Below, one piece after another: positions 33,591 to 46,112 of a stretch of DNA of 64,000 nucleotides. Source of the stretch: Ganoderma boninense (lineage: Eukaryota > Basidiomycota > Agaricomycetes > Polyporales > Polyporaceae); the NCBI GenBank assembly GCA_002900995.3, contig CM035307.1, positions 3,410,001 to 3,474,000 of the forward strand, written 5' to 3'. Both the position numbers and the translations under genes were made by a program. The notes under the pieces were generated by a model that saw only the letters and a program-made list of their open reading frames with translations, was not told the DNA's origin and ran no database searches. How positions within the stretch are numbered: the stretch's first letter is position 1; each line of letters starts with the position of its first letter.

Positions 33591-35094
33591 CCGCTGACCC
33601 GAAGCCCATGATAAGTAACACTGTCCACCGACCGACCGGCTCGCTTCTCCGATCTCAACATACAAGTCTTGCAATCTCATCGACATTGGCATCCCCTCAA
33701 CTGCAATCGCATTCTCGATCATCATATATACTCTCCACTACCCCCGCTGTCATGTGTATTTTATACTAATGTCCCCCGTATTCATCCTATGCCCCGAACT
33801 TGTCTTCTGCACCTTGACCACAGCTGCGCAACACGTGCCTGACACGTAATTACACATAAACGCCGACGAAACACCGACGTCAAAGTTCCAGAGATACGGG
33901 CGGAGCCACTGCGTCGTTCGATCGGGGATGCCGCGCCATCTGGGCAACACGACAACCTCGCACCGTGTCATCACTGTCGCCGCCAGCCTCGCGGGAGCAT
34001 TCGCCAATTCATATTCGACTTGTGTCTAAGTACTCGTCCACTCGCGCCGTTACGGAGTCGTCATGTGGCGGCGTCGACTCCTAATGCCTAACTCGTGCAG
34101 CTTATGGGCTTCCGGCAGTCGTGAACCTTGTTGTGTGCCGTTCAGGATGCCGCTCCGTCTTGGCACCGTCTCATGTCCGATCGGCATATCATGGTGGTCT
34201 TCCTTATCCTTCGTCCACCCGCGTAGAGGCCCTGCAGTGTGGTGGACCAGGACAATAACGACGCTGCAGGTGGACGCCTGCTTGAAGCGTGGAACAATCG
34301 GCTGGTTGTTACGGCAGCTCCAAGTGCAAGCGCTCCTCCTTTCTGTTTAGTATCCAGCGCCGGTTCTCAGTCAGCAGGCGGCCGGACTGAGTGTGGGTGA
34401 CCCAGAGGGATGCGCAATTGTGTGCTCTGGTGTTGGCATCCAGCTGGTCGGAACGCTACGTTACGTTACGTACCAGATGGCGTAAACCACCTGACGACTC
34501 AACGGACTCGTACTAGCACAGCTCCTTCAATGTTCAATTCTGAGCTTCATGGACGCACATCGCCTTAGTTCACTCGCTTTCCCCGTCCCGCTGGCGGATA
34601 GTCTCGGACTGCTTGCAAGAAAGCGGGAGAGGGATAGATGATTAGTATACACTACAGGACAGGATAAATAGAAAAATGATTGATAAGACAACAGGTACCC
34701 GCAGCCTGGTGGTGGTTGGTCCTCGCAGAAGAGAGATCCGAGAGGGAAAGGTCCTCCGCAATGCGAGCCGAGAGAGTGGTACTAAGATACAAATCTACGT
34801 ATATGCTATGCTGAGTAAAATATCAATTGGACGATGATTGCAGCGAGATCCACGAGAACAGATAACACATGGGAAAGACAGCGGAGGGAGACACATCGAG
34901 GAAGAGGAGAGAGATAGAGGGAGGAACGAGGGAAGGGGGGCAGGGAGGGGGGAGGGAAGGAGCTCGAGAGGGCTGGCGATGCGGCGCCTGAACGACGAGG
35001 GGAAGCGACGGGAGGGCGGAGGGGAAGCAGGAGCGGGACGGGGAGGATTAATGCCGTCGGTGGCAGTCCGTGAGCCGCGCGGGTGCAGCCCGTT
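33591..35094. other. Convergent intergenic region between PNUTS-like and LDB-like genes
   Basis: About 1.5 kb with no gene I can support. A short direct repeat (acgttacgttacgta) lies near 34452. Near 34900-35040 the plus strand is a purine-rich G/A tract, which is probably part of the 3' UTR of the minus-strand gene. Confidence 0.5.
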
Positions 35095-38000
35095 CTATGA
35101 CCCTTGTGTTCTTCCCCGTTTTCGATTCGCCCGCTTCGCCGGCTGCTGCTCCGTATTCGCGTTCGCCGTGGTGGGCGAGTCCTCACCCGTCCGCTGACTG
35201 GGCGGCGCTTTGCGCTTCAACGAGGCATTAGGTATTGAGGGAGTGGTCGGCGCGCCTACTGGGGTTGGTGCTGAGGCAGCTGGCGTAGATGCAGATGGCG
35301 TCGACCCCGATGCTTGGGCGGCTTGGAGTGGTGTCGCCTTCGTGGACTTCTGGCCGCCATCTGACTGGCTGGTACTTGGTTGTTCGCTACTGGGGGGCGG
35401 TTGCGACGGACCAGGCATGGTCCCCATGTTTCCAAAGGATGCAGGTGGTCCTGAGGACGCCATTCCTGTGCCGTTCGAAACGTCGGGATATACCGCTTTA
35501 GGGGGTATGAAAATGCCATTGTAATTGCCTCGGTGTTCTTCTCGGAGCTTTTGCGCAAAGGCCTTCAATGCATCTGCGGGGGTAAGGGAATCAATGCCTG
35601 CTATTATCATTTTGACGCCAGGTTGGTACGCACCGCAAGGTCCCAGCTGCTCTCTTTTGGAAAATTGGATGAGATCGGTCATCTGCGTCACGCTCTCCGC
35701 GAGCTGTAATCGCATTCGTTGGTCTATCATGTATGCCTTGAGATGGGTAACATATGGAACATACCTCCAGGCATCGCATCGTGGCTTGCGGGATACCGAA
35801 GGCATTGATGGGTTCCGCAGGGATCGACACATTCTCGTACACGTGGCGGGGCTCTTCGAACTTGCTGGGATCCTCTACGGTCCCGTTTAGGTTCATTGCG
35901 CCGCCTGGTGACATGGAAGCCACCTGCGGCGACTCCTCTATCCGCATCCCCTGAATCGCGTCCACGGCCAAATATTTGTCGTGCGTCGTGGCGTCGAAAA
36001 CTAGCTTCTCCAGCTTCAATGCGTACTGCGGGAGCTGCGCCTGAGAAGGCTGCGTTACCGGTACCTGCGAGACGACGATCTCCGCCGTGAGGGGCCCACG
36101 AAGCGTGACGTTGTAACCGTTCGTATAACGGAATATCCACTGGGCGGCCGGGCACTCGACCAGACCGTGCATAGGGCTGAGGCAACGTTCCCGAGCGCCG
36201 TCAAGGACGAGATGCTGGGCTTTGACTCCCGATTGACTCGTGACAAGGAAAAACCGCGGGAAGATGGGGAAGCCGATCTCTAGAATGGGACGTCAGCAAG
36301 CGCACATAGCTACCTGTGAAACTCGCGCACCAAACGGCTTCGCTTCAACCTGTTGATTGTCCTTCCAGAGAGTCAACTTTATAGTCGACTTCTCCGTGAA
36401 GTACTGCCCAGCGACGTTGAACCAGTACCCCATGTTCAGCCGCTGCAAAACGTCAGCTGGGGAATGCTACATTGATCAGATCTAGACTCACGTCTTTACC
36501 TTCCTCGCCCAGTTGGTAACTCAGCTGGAGCAATCGGCCTATCCCTTGTCCCATTCCTATGGGGTACACCGGGCTACGACCCAGGTTGAGTATTCAGAAG
36601 CAACTAGAACACAAAAGACCAGAACTCACTTCCTCGGGATTTGCGCGGGCGCAGGTTGCACAGCAGTAGCAAGCGCGGACGGTCCAGGTGCTGACGCCGA
36701 TGGTGGTGCACTCGCTCGTGGTGGCTGACTACTTTCCGCAGCAGCACTCTGTTGCGCGGCCGAGGGCGCGGTGCTTGAGGACCGCGTTGGAGCTGGTACG
36801 GCCGGTGTCACGCTTGCCGGTCGCGGCGCGATTTGTGCGGGATGTGCCGATGGTGGTGCGCTTGCTGGCGGCTGAGCTGGCAGATGTGAGGGACTCTGCC
36901 CAGCAGCGGTAGGTACGCGTGCTGGTGGTGGCATACCGCTCGTATTCATAGGCAGCGAGGGCTGGGTGCTGCGTGGGGTACGAACGCGACCAGGGGTAGG
37001 AATAGGTGACGATCGGTGCGCTACCTGTGGTTGAGACTGAGGACGTTGTAGCATCGGGTTTGAGAGGTGATCGGGTTGGCGGGGTGATTGTTGACGAGCG
37101 AGCGAGGGTTGGGATTGAGATGGAGCCATTGGAAAACCGTTGTGGTGACCATTGTGCGAGGGCGGTCGAGGAGATGCAGATATTGGTGGCTGGCCCATAC
37201 CGTACGAATTACCTGGGAAGGTATCCCCACTCGTGTTCATGTGTAGCACCTGAGCGGGAGTCATTGGACCCGAAGCGTTCATTGGTCCGTTCCCTCGCTG
37301 GGGCATTTCGCCTCCTGCGTTCATAGGCGACGGTGACGGCGCCATATTGAACGACGGGTTGTTCATGTTGTCCAGAGGCATTCGCGGGACGCCGTGAGGG
37401 TTCTGGAAACCCATGAACATGTTGTCGGACGCCATCATCTGTGCACGGTTCCCGGCTGGTTGCGGACCCATGTTGGGTGGCTGCTGAACCGATGGGCCGA
37501 CGTGCGTCGACGAGCCCATCTGCGACTGCTGGTGCTGGTGTTGGTGCTGGTGAGACAGTGGCATCGGCCCTCCAAAGTTGTGCTGCATGCCGTGCCCCTG
37601 CCCCAGATTCGCCGGCTGCGTCAAGGTGGGCATCAGTTGCGAGCCAGAACCGGTTCGTGCATGGGGCGGGAGCTGGCTCGCGCCAGCCATAGGCCCAGGT
37701 CTCATCGTGAGACCCATTTCAGGAGACATCGCGCCGCCTCCCTGGCCGTGCTGTTGGGGTTGCTGCTGTCGTATCTGCATGTTAGCGGGCAGTCTGAGCC
37801 CGCTCACCACCTGCGGAGGGCCGGGCATACCAGGCATCCCGCTGCCCATCATACCCGGCTGCATCCCGCCCATGTGTGTGCCGGGGCCGGGCTGCCCTAG
37901 TGGTTGCGACTGAACGCGTCGGAGGTTGGCTGCCTGCTGAGATGAGATCATACCTCCGCCCTGAAATCCAGCCATGTTGCCGTTCATGTTGCCACCCATG

Positions 38001-38353
38001 CCCTGCACCTGCAAGCCCTGCATCTGGCCAGGCGCGAGACCGGACATGTGAGGTGGGCCGCCGACGCTGCCGGGATGGAGACCAGAGCCGTTAGGTTGTT
38101 GGGGCATGTATACGCGACGCGTGGGGTTGCCTGGCTGCATGTTCATGGGGTAATTGGGATTGGAAGGGCCGGGTTGGCCACCCATAAGGCCGAGGCCGGG
38201 ATTCGCGCCCTGATTGTTTTGGAGGAGACCGAGGTTGTGCTGGCTAGGCTGCTGGGCATGTTGGGGCTGTGCGGAGAAGAGTTGTTGGGGCATAATGCCC
38301 TGGTGCATGGTGGGTACCCCTTGGCGAATCATGTCGGGGTGGGGGACGTTCAT
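35095..38353 (-). CDS. LIM-domain-binding (LDB/NLI) family transcriptional co-regulator
   Basis: The start at 38353 reads MNVPHPDMIRQGVPTMHQ. The first ~570 residues are low complexity, rich in Gln, Pro, Met, Gly and Ser (runs such as HQHQHQHQQ encoded near 37520-37545). The conserved part follows: PVYPIGMGQGIGRLLQLSYQ, MGYWFNVAGQYFTEKS, KLTLWKDNQQVEAKPFEIGFP, IFRYTNGYNVTLRGPL, HVYENVSIPAEPINAFGIPQ and, over a 61-nt intron, MRCLE-LAESVTQMTDLIQFSK. This is the dimerisation region of LDB proteins. A C-terminal Ser/Pro/Thr tail ends in a nuclear-localisation-like KRANRKRGRTQGS before the stop at 35095. In yeasts and moulds (Mfg1, AdnA, Adn1) such proteins work with Flo8/SomA-type factors in adhesion and filament growth; that role here is inference. 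Confidence 0.8.
37518..37548. repeat. Short trinucleotide/hexanucleotide repeat coding for His-Gln
   Basis: Repeated ctggtg/ttggtg units on the plus strand encode alternating His and Gln (HQHQHQHQ) on the minus strand inside the LDB-like protein. Replication slippage may make it variable between strains. Confidence 0.6.
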
Positions 38354-39639
38354 GAGGAATATCGACAAGGGAGAAGTCGACCGACAGATGCGCAGGAGCG
38401 TAGGCGGGGCGCATACAGAAGCCAAGAGCCAATGTTAGCCAAGGTCGGAAACCCGCAGAACGGGCAGCAGCGTCGGGTCGGGCGACGATGGAGGCGGGGA
38501 TGTAAGCCTCGAGAGCGTCGACGGCGTCGAGGACGACGGTGGGCGGAGGAAGGGAAAGTTGAATCGCGTTGTGGCAGACGCACTCACACGCTTGGGCGAC
38601 GGCACTGCTTCCACGCCACGAGTCCATCGCCTGCCCCGATTTCCCCGCATCTCTCCTGGCTTTTTGTCCGCAATTGTGCTCCCCCCAGCCCCTGCGTGGA
38701 TACACTGTGCGACAGTCACGCAGAAATCGACGCATATACGCCGCCCGTGAGTGAGGACGGCCCTTGCTGCAGCCTGCAGGTCGTCTATTCGGCGGATCTC
38801 GCTGATACGCGCGCCGCTCGCCATTCTGTGTCCGGCACCGAATACAACACCCCGGTACGTCAATGACATGCCTATTACACGTTCGAATGTTGACGCTGTA
38901 GCCAGCGAGAGATATCATCGTCGGTGTCTTTCAAACCGTGGCGGCCCAACATGGGAAACATCTGATACGAAGGTCGAGTGTCGTCCGCATGGATTATCGC
39001 ACATACTATTCAATTACATCAATGAGACTGGGAGCCGGGGGGTCGTAAACTGCAACGTAAACTGGGTAGAGGGCATTTCAGGAAAATACTCGAGCAGAGA
39101 GTATCCGATACGTTTTGAGTTTTTATCCTGAGGCCTCAAAGGCAACGTTCAATGTTCAACACACAAGCTTGGGGAAGCTAGTAATAATCTTCTTCTCTAA
39201 AACGTGCGATCTGTGGACTCGCTGTGCGACGACGGCCCTTCCGATGTTCGAGTACTGTGCATTTTCTAAGAAGATACGACCTCACATATGACATTGACAC
39301 CTTTCGGCGTAGTATGCCTGTACATCCAGCAGAGGAGTATTTCTCTCCTCAGAAGCGCAACAGCCCGGCGAGCACTTCAGAAATGGGCCGGGTATGACAA
39401 GGAAGAGGCTGGCACGGGGCTGGAACGTAACAGCCGAGAGTTGAATCAGTGCGGGAGCGCGTGGCAACGCGCGTGTTGAGCGCAACGAATTTGGGCTGTC
39501 CTGCGCGCTTGGGCGCCGCTGCCCCGACTCTGTTCTCCAACTTGACTCCCAAGTCCACCATCTACGCTCTTTGACTCTAGACTTTGCTTGTGTTTGTCGT
39601 CTTGTGGCCCTTAGAGCACACGGCTAGGCGTCCTGTCCC
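38354..39639. promoter_or_regulatory. Divergent promoter region of the LDB-like gene and kinesin-3
   Basis: About 1.29 kb between divergent starts. Several frames of 60-220 codons occur on both strands next to 38354-38870, but they overlap each other and none carries a motif. They most likely reflect the long GC-rich 5' leader of the LDB-like gene. Confidence 0.45.
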
Positions 39640-42600
39640 ATGGCTGAACATGGCGGCGACGGTAACATTAAGGTCGTCGTCCGATGCCGGCCCCTGAACT
39701 CGCGAGGTTCGTGCTCTCCGTCTACCATACGCTCTTGCGTTCATTCTGCTGACATGTGTCTTCTTGCTTCATGTGATCATCACGGACATGGTTATCATGA
39801 CTGCGGCTTGTGCATGTAGAGATCGCGCGTGGCGCGAAATGTCTCGTGAGGATGGAGGGGAATCAAACGATCCTAGAGCCCCCGGAGCCAGGTTCGGCGG
39901 GTGCGCAAGCAGCCTCAGGCCGTGCGACTGAGCGCAAGATGATCAACTTCGCCTTCGACAAGAGCTATTGGTCCGCAGGAGACAGGAATGAGCCAGGTTA
40001 CTGCTCTCAGCAGACATTGTACGACGACCTGGGGAAGGAGTTGCTTGACCACGGCTTTGCGGGGTTTAACGCGTGTATTTTGGCTTGTGAGTAGCCAATA
40101 TATCTACCTCTCCGTATGTGTGCTAAGGCCTCGAACAGATGGACAGACAGGTGCGTGTGGAACAGGTTGGAAGCGAAGCTAAGAAGGAGGCTTACGCACT
40201 TGGATGCTAGGATCTGGCAAATCTTACAGGTATGTCGTTCTTTGACCCCATGTTCGCGTGTGCTCTTAACAGCGTGTCCTCAATGCAGCATGATGGGCTG
40301 TACGTACCTCCACCACAGCTCCTGTACCCCTCAATGACATGTTTTCCAGACGGCGCCGACAAGGGCATTATACCCCTCACATGTTCCGAACTTTTTTCAC
40401 GGATCGAGCAGAAGAAGTCGGACCCCCACATTACTTTCACCGTAGAAGTATCTTACATCGAAATCTACAACGAGAAGGTGCGGGACCTCCTGAACCCCAA
40501 GAACACCGGTAACCTCAGGGTCCGCGAGCACCCAAGTCTTGGACCATACGTCGAGGATCTCTCCAAACTTGTCGTCAACAGCTACGAGGAGATGATGACT
40601 CTCATGGACGAGGGGAATAAGGCGCGTACGGTTGCAGCGACGAATATGAATGAGACGTATGTATGACTGTCCATTCCCCCTTTGTTGATGGCGTGTATGC
40701 TACTCCCCTCTCCTCTGGTGTCTTGAGTTTGCATTATTTCGCTGACGGTTATGATTTGTGTAGTTCGTCACGTTCGCACGCGGTATTCACCGTCTTGTTG
40801 ACGATGAAGAGGCACGATGTAGACACCAACCTAGACACCGAGAAAGTGTCGCGCATCAATCTCGTCGATCTTGCTGGTTCCGAGCGAGCCAACTCGACTG
40901 GTGCTACCGGACAACGACTCAAAGAAGGTGCGAACATCAACAAGTCGCTCACCACGCTCGGAAAGGTTATTGCTGCGCTTGCTGCTGCGAGTATGGCGGA
41001 GGGGAAGAAGGGAAAGAAGGGCAAAGGAGAGGACTTCATCCCCTACCGTGATTCTGTAGGCGTCGTATCACTTCTTGAACGTTTCAGCCGATTGAATGCA
41101 TTGTTTGGCAGGTCTTGACATGGCTGTTGAAAGACAGTCTGGGAGGGAACTCAAAGACGGCGATGATTGCAGCCATTTCGCCCGCCGACGTGCAGTACGA
41201 AGAGACGCTCAGCACTTTGCGGTATGCCGACCAGGCCAAGAAGATCAAGAACAAGGCTGTCATCAACGAAGATCCCAATGCGAAGCTTGTGCGCGAGCTC
41301 AAAGAGGAACTGGAAATGCTCCGAGGTATGTTCCAAGTAGTGTCTCGACGTGTACTTCATCTAAACGAGCTTAAACCTCCAGCAAGGGTTTCCGGTGCGA
41401 CATCGGAGGCTGTCTTTGACCCAACGATCCCAGCGGCGCAACAGAAGGTCACATACCAGACAAAGGATGGGACGATCAAGACAGTCACGAAGGCAGAGTT
41501 GCAGGATCAGTTGGAAACAAGCGAGAAGCTCATGCAGAGCCTCAATGAGACTTGGGAGGAGAAGATGCAACGTACACAGGAGATTCAACACGAACGAGAA
41601 CAGGCCCTTGAGGAGCTCGGTATTACAGTCGAGAAGAACAACGTGGGTGTGCATACACCGAAGAGAATGCCCCACTTGGTCAACCTCGTGCGTTCACTAT
41701 GTCTCAAGCTCGACTGCTTGGTGTAGTGTGCTGATGGTGTCGCAGAACGAGGATCCTCTCATGAGCGAGTGTTTGATCTACCAGCTCAAGCCGGGCAAGA
41801 CCGACGTTGGAAGGTTGGAGGGCGAGAAACCCTGCGCGATCAGGCTGAGTGGTGACAGTATCGGCGAGGAGCACTGTTACTTTGATAACAACGATGGCAA
41901 AGTCACACTGCTTGGCATGCCAAATGCCGTCACAGTATGTTATGTTCTTGGCACCTTCTTCTCCTTGCATAGTACTTATTACGACTACAGTTCTTGAATG
42001 GCAGGCAGATTGAACCAGGACAGGTAATACTTTTGATAGTCGACTCGATATCCTAGAGCTCATGTCCATTATGCAGGCATACAAGTTGCGCTCAGGTTAC
42101 CGTATCATTCTTGGTAAGCGTTTTCTTACGCTAGTTCGACGAGAAACGTGGTTTGACGCTACCTAGGGGAACACCACGTCTTCCGCTTCAACAATCCCGA
42201 GGAGGTGCGAAAGCAGAGGGACCGCGCCAGGGCTAAATCGCAAATGAGCATCAGTGTTACCGCTGCTGATCTGGCCGCTGAGGCTGAAGCAACGCGGCCA
42301 AGCTCACCAACAGGATCGAGCGTCGACCTGAACGACGTCGACTGGACGTTCGCGAAGCGGGAGGCAGCATTGGCTAGATTAGGCCTGGATCCTGCCTTGG
42401 ACAACCTTCCTGACGAAGACTTGAACAAGCTCTTCGAAAAGATCACGAAGGTGAAGACCATGCGAGACCACAACGCAAAGCGACCGGAGAGCAGTCTAAG
42501 CCATGCAGACGACATCTGGAGCGAGTCGGGGCGGCAGATGGATACGCTGACGGACGACACTAGTGTGGATGCGATGACGAATCACGACAGCCCTGAGGCG

Positions 42601-45549
42601 GGCGAAGGCCTGAAGGAAATGCAGAGCCAACTCGAGAACCAGCGCGTCGAGTTTGAGAGTCGACTGCAGGCCATCGCCGAGTCGTCCGAGGCGGATGACC
42701 TCAAAGTAGAGAAGGAGCAGATGGAGCGTCAACTCAAGCTCGTGCAGGTACACATGAAGCGGTTACTGGATGCGCGTGCGAGGGGTGAGACCGAACTGGA
42801 GGATATCGCGTTCGAGCCGGTCATCTACACTGCCAGGCAATTGCGGCTCATTAGGAACGTCCTTGACAAGTGGCGTGCCCACAGGTCCTTTTCCATGGCC
42901 GAGGTCGTCCTATCCAACGCTGTTCTCGTAAAGGAGGCCAATATCATCAGGCACGTCCGAATGCCACCGTACAGTATTCTTATCGCTAATAACACTTGCA
43001 GCAAGGAGCTTGGGAAAGAGGTTCTGTACAACTTCGCCGTTGCTGCTGGTGGTTCACTCGCTGCGCCTGCATCTGCCATTGACTCTATCGCTGGACTGGA
43101 TCAATTCGGCGATGTCGCGGATCCCGTTCTTGCCTCTGCAACACAACCCTCAGTTGCTGTCAAAGTTATCGACCGGCGACATAACGCTATCTATGTATGG
43201 TCACTAGATCGTCTCCAGCAGCAACTTCAGCGCATGCGCAATCTGACCACCTTTATCGACCGCCCTTCCTATTCTCAGCACTTTTCTTCCGAGGAGCCCT
43301 TCTACGACAGCCCTTCTCCTGACTACTCATTCATTGGAAACGCGTTAATCTCATTGGCGCCTCTATCCCGAAGGCTATCATCATCCTCTGTCGTGCCCAT
43401 ATTCTGCAGATACACCGCCGAGGCAATCGGTACATGTCGGGTCGAGATCAAGATCTCCAACGTAGTCTTGTCTCCCAAGCACGCTAACACCTCTGCCACC
43501 TCCACTCGTGCTACATCCCCTGTACCGGGCACAGTGCCTCCCGGCAGCAAGATCACCTTTTACGTTATAGTAGACCAGGTGAAAGGGCTTTCGCACCACG
43601 ACTTCTCCTTCATCCATCTTCAGGTCAGGCTGTCTTCATTCCTAGGACCCTCACTCACATCGGAAGAGGTCTATCCCTCAACTGCGGTTGACCTGGACAT
43701 CGGAGCTCCTTCCGACCTGAAGTTCCGCCGCAGTTTCTCGATGGTGGCATCGATGAAGGTCTTGACCTACCTGCGTCAAGGTTACGCCCCTATAGAGTTC
43801 TATGCCCGTCTCAAGCCCACATATCTAGAACGGATGGAGCGATGGGACGAGATGCGCGAGCAACGCATTCCGTCCACCATCGGTTCGTCATCTGTCAGCA
43901 CTCCGCAAAGCCAACCAACTTCCCTTCCTCCTATGCGGAGATCCGAGAACGATTTCGTTGTCGAGCAGATGCACGACGTGACGGCGTGGCTCCAAGTCTG
44001 TGAGCTTGACCCAGACGGGACGTATAAACCCGTACCCGTTGTATCTTCGGGACACCTCGATCCAGGTTCCTTCCAGCTACATCAGGGCCTTCAACGCCGC
44101 GTGATCCTCACGCTATCATCACATTCCGGGCGGCAGCTACCATGGACAGAGGTCACCCGAATACGTCTAGGCAACGTTCGCCACCTGGATACGAAGGGTC
44201 TACTACACGAATCTGCGTCCAAAGTGCTCACGACGCTTCCGCTCCAACAGGATCAGAAGGTCGAGTACAAGCCAGACGGGACTGGAATCATCACCGCGGA
44301 AGCTCTCTGGGACTCGAGTGTGCACAACTCCATACTACTCAACCGCGTCACAGGCTCGGGCCAACGAGTGCTCTTGCAGGTTTCTTGGTCGGTGGCGATA
44401 GAGACATGCGCGGAGCCGGTGCACTTCAACATGGACACGGCCGTCACGATTCAGACGCGTGATGCGCGTCCGCCGTCACGGCTAACGTCCCTGTTCGGGT
44501 CGACGAAGGTGCTTCCGAAAACGAGCACGCTGTTCTCCGTTCGGCTCACGCCCCCACTCACCCGGTCTCCGAAAGACCTCTGGCGTCTGGACACTGCGGA
44601 GAAGTACGTCCGCGGTGAAGAGACGCTCGGGATTTGGAGGCCGAGAGGCGTGTCCGTCGTTGAAGACTACTCGAGGCTCGCGACGATGGAGCGGCGCGCG
44701 GCAGACGTGCAGGCAATCAGGGTCATCCTCACTACGTCTCCCAGCAGCAAGGTCCAGCAGCAGGATGCTGACGTGTGGGCGACAGACGCGTCTGAGGGGC
44801 TTATGCGGAAGGCTCTGGCACTGTGGCAGAAGCGATTCGGCCACCGAGGCGAGGTGCGTTCTAATTCCATGCGTCTGTCTTCTAGGGGGGACGACGGATG
44901 CTGATCATGATCATTTTTGCTCGCGAATAGATTGTCATTAGCCAGGAGCAGCCTGAACCCGATGTCTTGAGCGTCAACTCTGGGAAGGCATCGGTGTCAG
45001 ATACCCTTTCTGTCGATTCTCTTAAGCTCAATGCAAGTACGAAGCTTGTGCCAAGAATGTACGTTTTCGCAGCACATATGGATATTCCTCTGTCAACGCT
45101 AACATTGATGTAGCGATGGGCCAACCAAGAAGGGGCATCTCATGCTCATGACCGACGCGAACGAAAACATCTGGGAACGGCGCTGGTTCGTGCTCAGAAG
45201 GTGCGTGCGCTCCTTGTATTACGTCAATGTCCTTCTAGCTCATGTCGGGTGGTGCCTTTGTAGGCCCTACCTCCACATGTTCGCACATTCAAACGAGGTC
45301 GAGGAGATAGGCGTGATAAGCCTGACCGGCGTGAATGTGGAGAGCAACCCTGAGATGGAGGCTCTTCTAGGGGTGCGCGCGTTTCATGGTCCCGAAGTGG
45401 GGTTAATGCTGACTCGAGCTTGGGTCCTCCAGAAAAAGTTTACGTTCACTCTCTTCACGTCTTCCAACTCGTATGCGCTGGCTGCGCCAAGCCACAAGGA
45501 GCTTCAAGCATGGACAACGAAGCTTGACCCGACCCGACTTCCTTCATGA
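39640..45549 (+). CDS. Kinesin-3 motor (Unc-104/KIF1 type) with FHA and C-terminal PH domains
   Basis: Plus-end-directed microtubule motor that carries early endosomes and other vesicles in fungal hyphae. [23 protein letters not shown] opens the motor domain. The P-loop YGQTGSGKSYSMMG is assembled from three micro-exons (40139-40150, 40211-40229, 40289-40299). Switch I is [10 protein letters not shown] and switch II is [25 protein letters not shown] and [15 protein letters not shown] follow. A coiled-coil neck ([15 protein letters not shown]) leads to an FHA domain ([14 protein letters not shown], then [14 protein letters not shown]), typical of kinesin-3. The large exon 42205-44904 covers the stalk and the KIF1B/DUF3694 regions. 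The last exons form a PH domain ([20 protein letters not shown] ... [13 protein letters not shown]) that would bind membrane phosphoinositides. Stop at 45549. The gene appears intact. Confidence 0.93.
40139..40150 (+). other. 12-nt micro-exon in the kinesin P-loop
   Basis: ATGGACAGACAG lies between a cgaacag acceptor and a gtgcgt donor. It codes for the rest of Tyr, then G-Q-T and one base of Gly. Without it the P-loop is not formed. Confidence 0.8.
40211..40229 (+). other. 19-nt micro-exon in the kinesin P-loop
   Basis: gatctggcaaatcttacag, flanked by gatgctag and gtatgt, encodes G-S-G-K-S-Y and part of Ser, the core of the nucleotide-binding loop. Confidence 0.8.
40289..40299 (+). other. 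11-nt micro-exon after the kinesin P-loop
   Basis: catgatgggct, flanked by caatgcag and gtacgt, completes Ser and encodes M-M-G plus one base of Tyr before the next exon at 40350 (GADKGIIP). Confidence 0.75.
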
Positions 45550-46112
45550 CATATTACGATCGTTCACGACATGGAATCTCTACGTATGCACTCTATTTCT
45601 ATGTTTCATTGGCCTTCCCTTTCAACCACCTTCCTGTCCTTCCTGTCTACACCCTACGCTTCATTCTACTAGTCTTATCGCATCAGTTGCTGTCTCTTGC
45701 TTACCTGTAATACGTTGCAGCTTTATTACCGTTTTGAGCTTGTCTGGTATACGCTCTCGTTGCACAACTGCCCTCTTTATGCCCATATACATACCATACA
45801 CACGTACATACATCGGCAGCCTTCATATACTCATAGAACTGATATCCCTAGTCGCTACATACCACAACATTCCCTGTACCCCTATATTAGTAGCCTGGGG
45901 CTGGAATCGAAGCCGCGTAGCTTCTGTTGTGAACCACATGTGTCGAAGAGCATCGACAAGAATGCTTTCGGTGGAGTGGTAACGATGGCGTTCTGGTGAA
46001 TAACACATAGCGCATAGCGCCTGTGTAGCCTCGGCCAGGTAGCATATATCATGTGGCCAGACGCGAGCGCACAGAACCCAAAGCATTGGTCGATGAGGCC
46101 GCCGCAGGGCAA
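45550..46112. other. Convergent intergenic region between kinesin-3 and IMP3
   Basis: About 560 bp, AT-richer than the genes, holding the two 3' UTRs. Frames on either strand have no support. Confidence 0.55.

Noticed and set aside
35720..35790. 28-nt ultra-short intron in the LDB-like gene
   Set aside because: A normal 61-nt intron ending at gattacag gives MRCLE-LAESVTQM in frame, so the short one is not needed.
38435..38869. Minus-strand frame of 144 codons upstream of the LDB-like gene
   Set aside because: No motif, and it overlaps several other open frames; most likely 5' leader or promoter.
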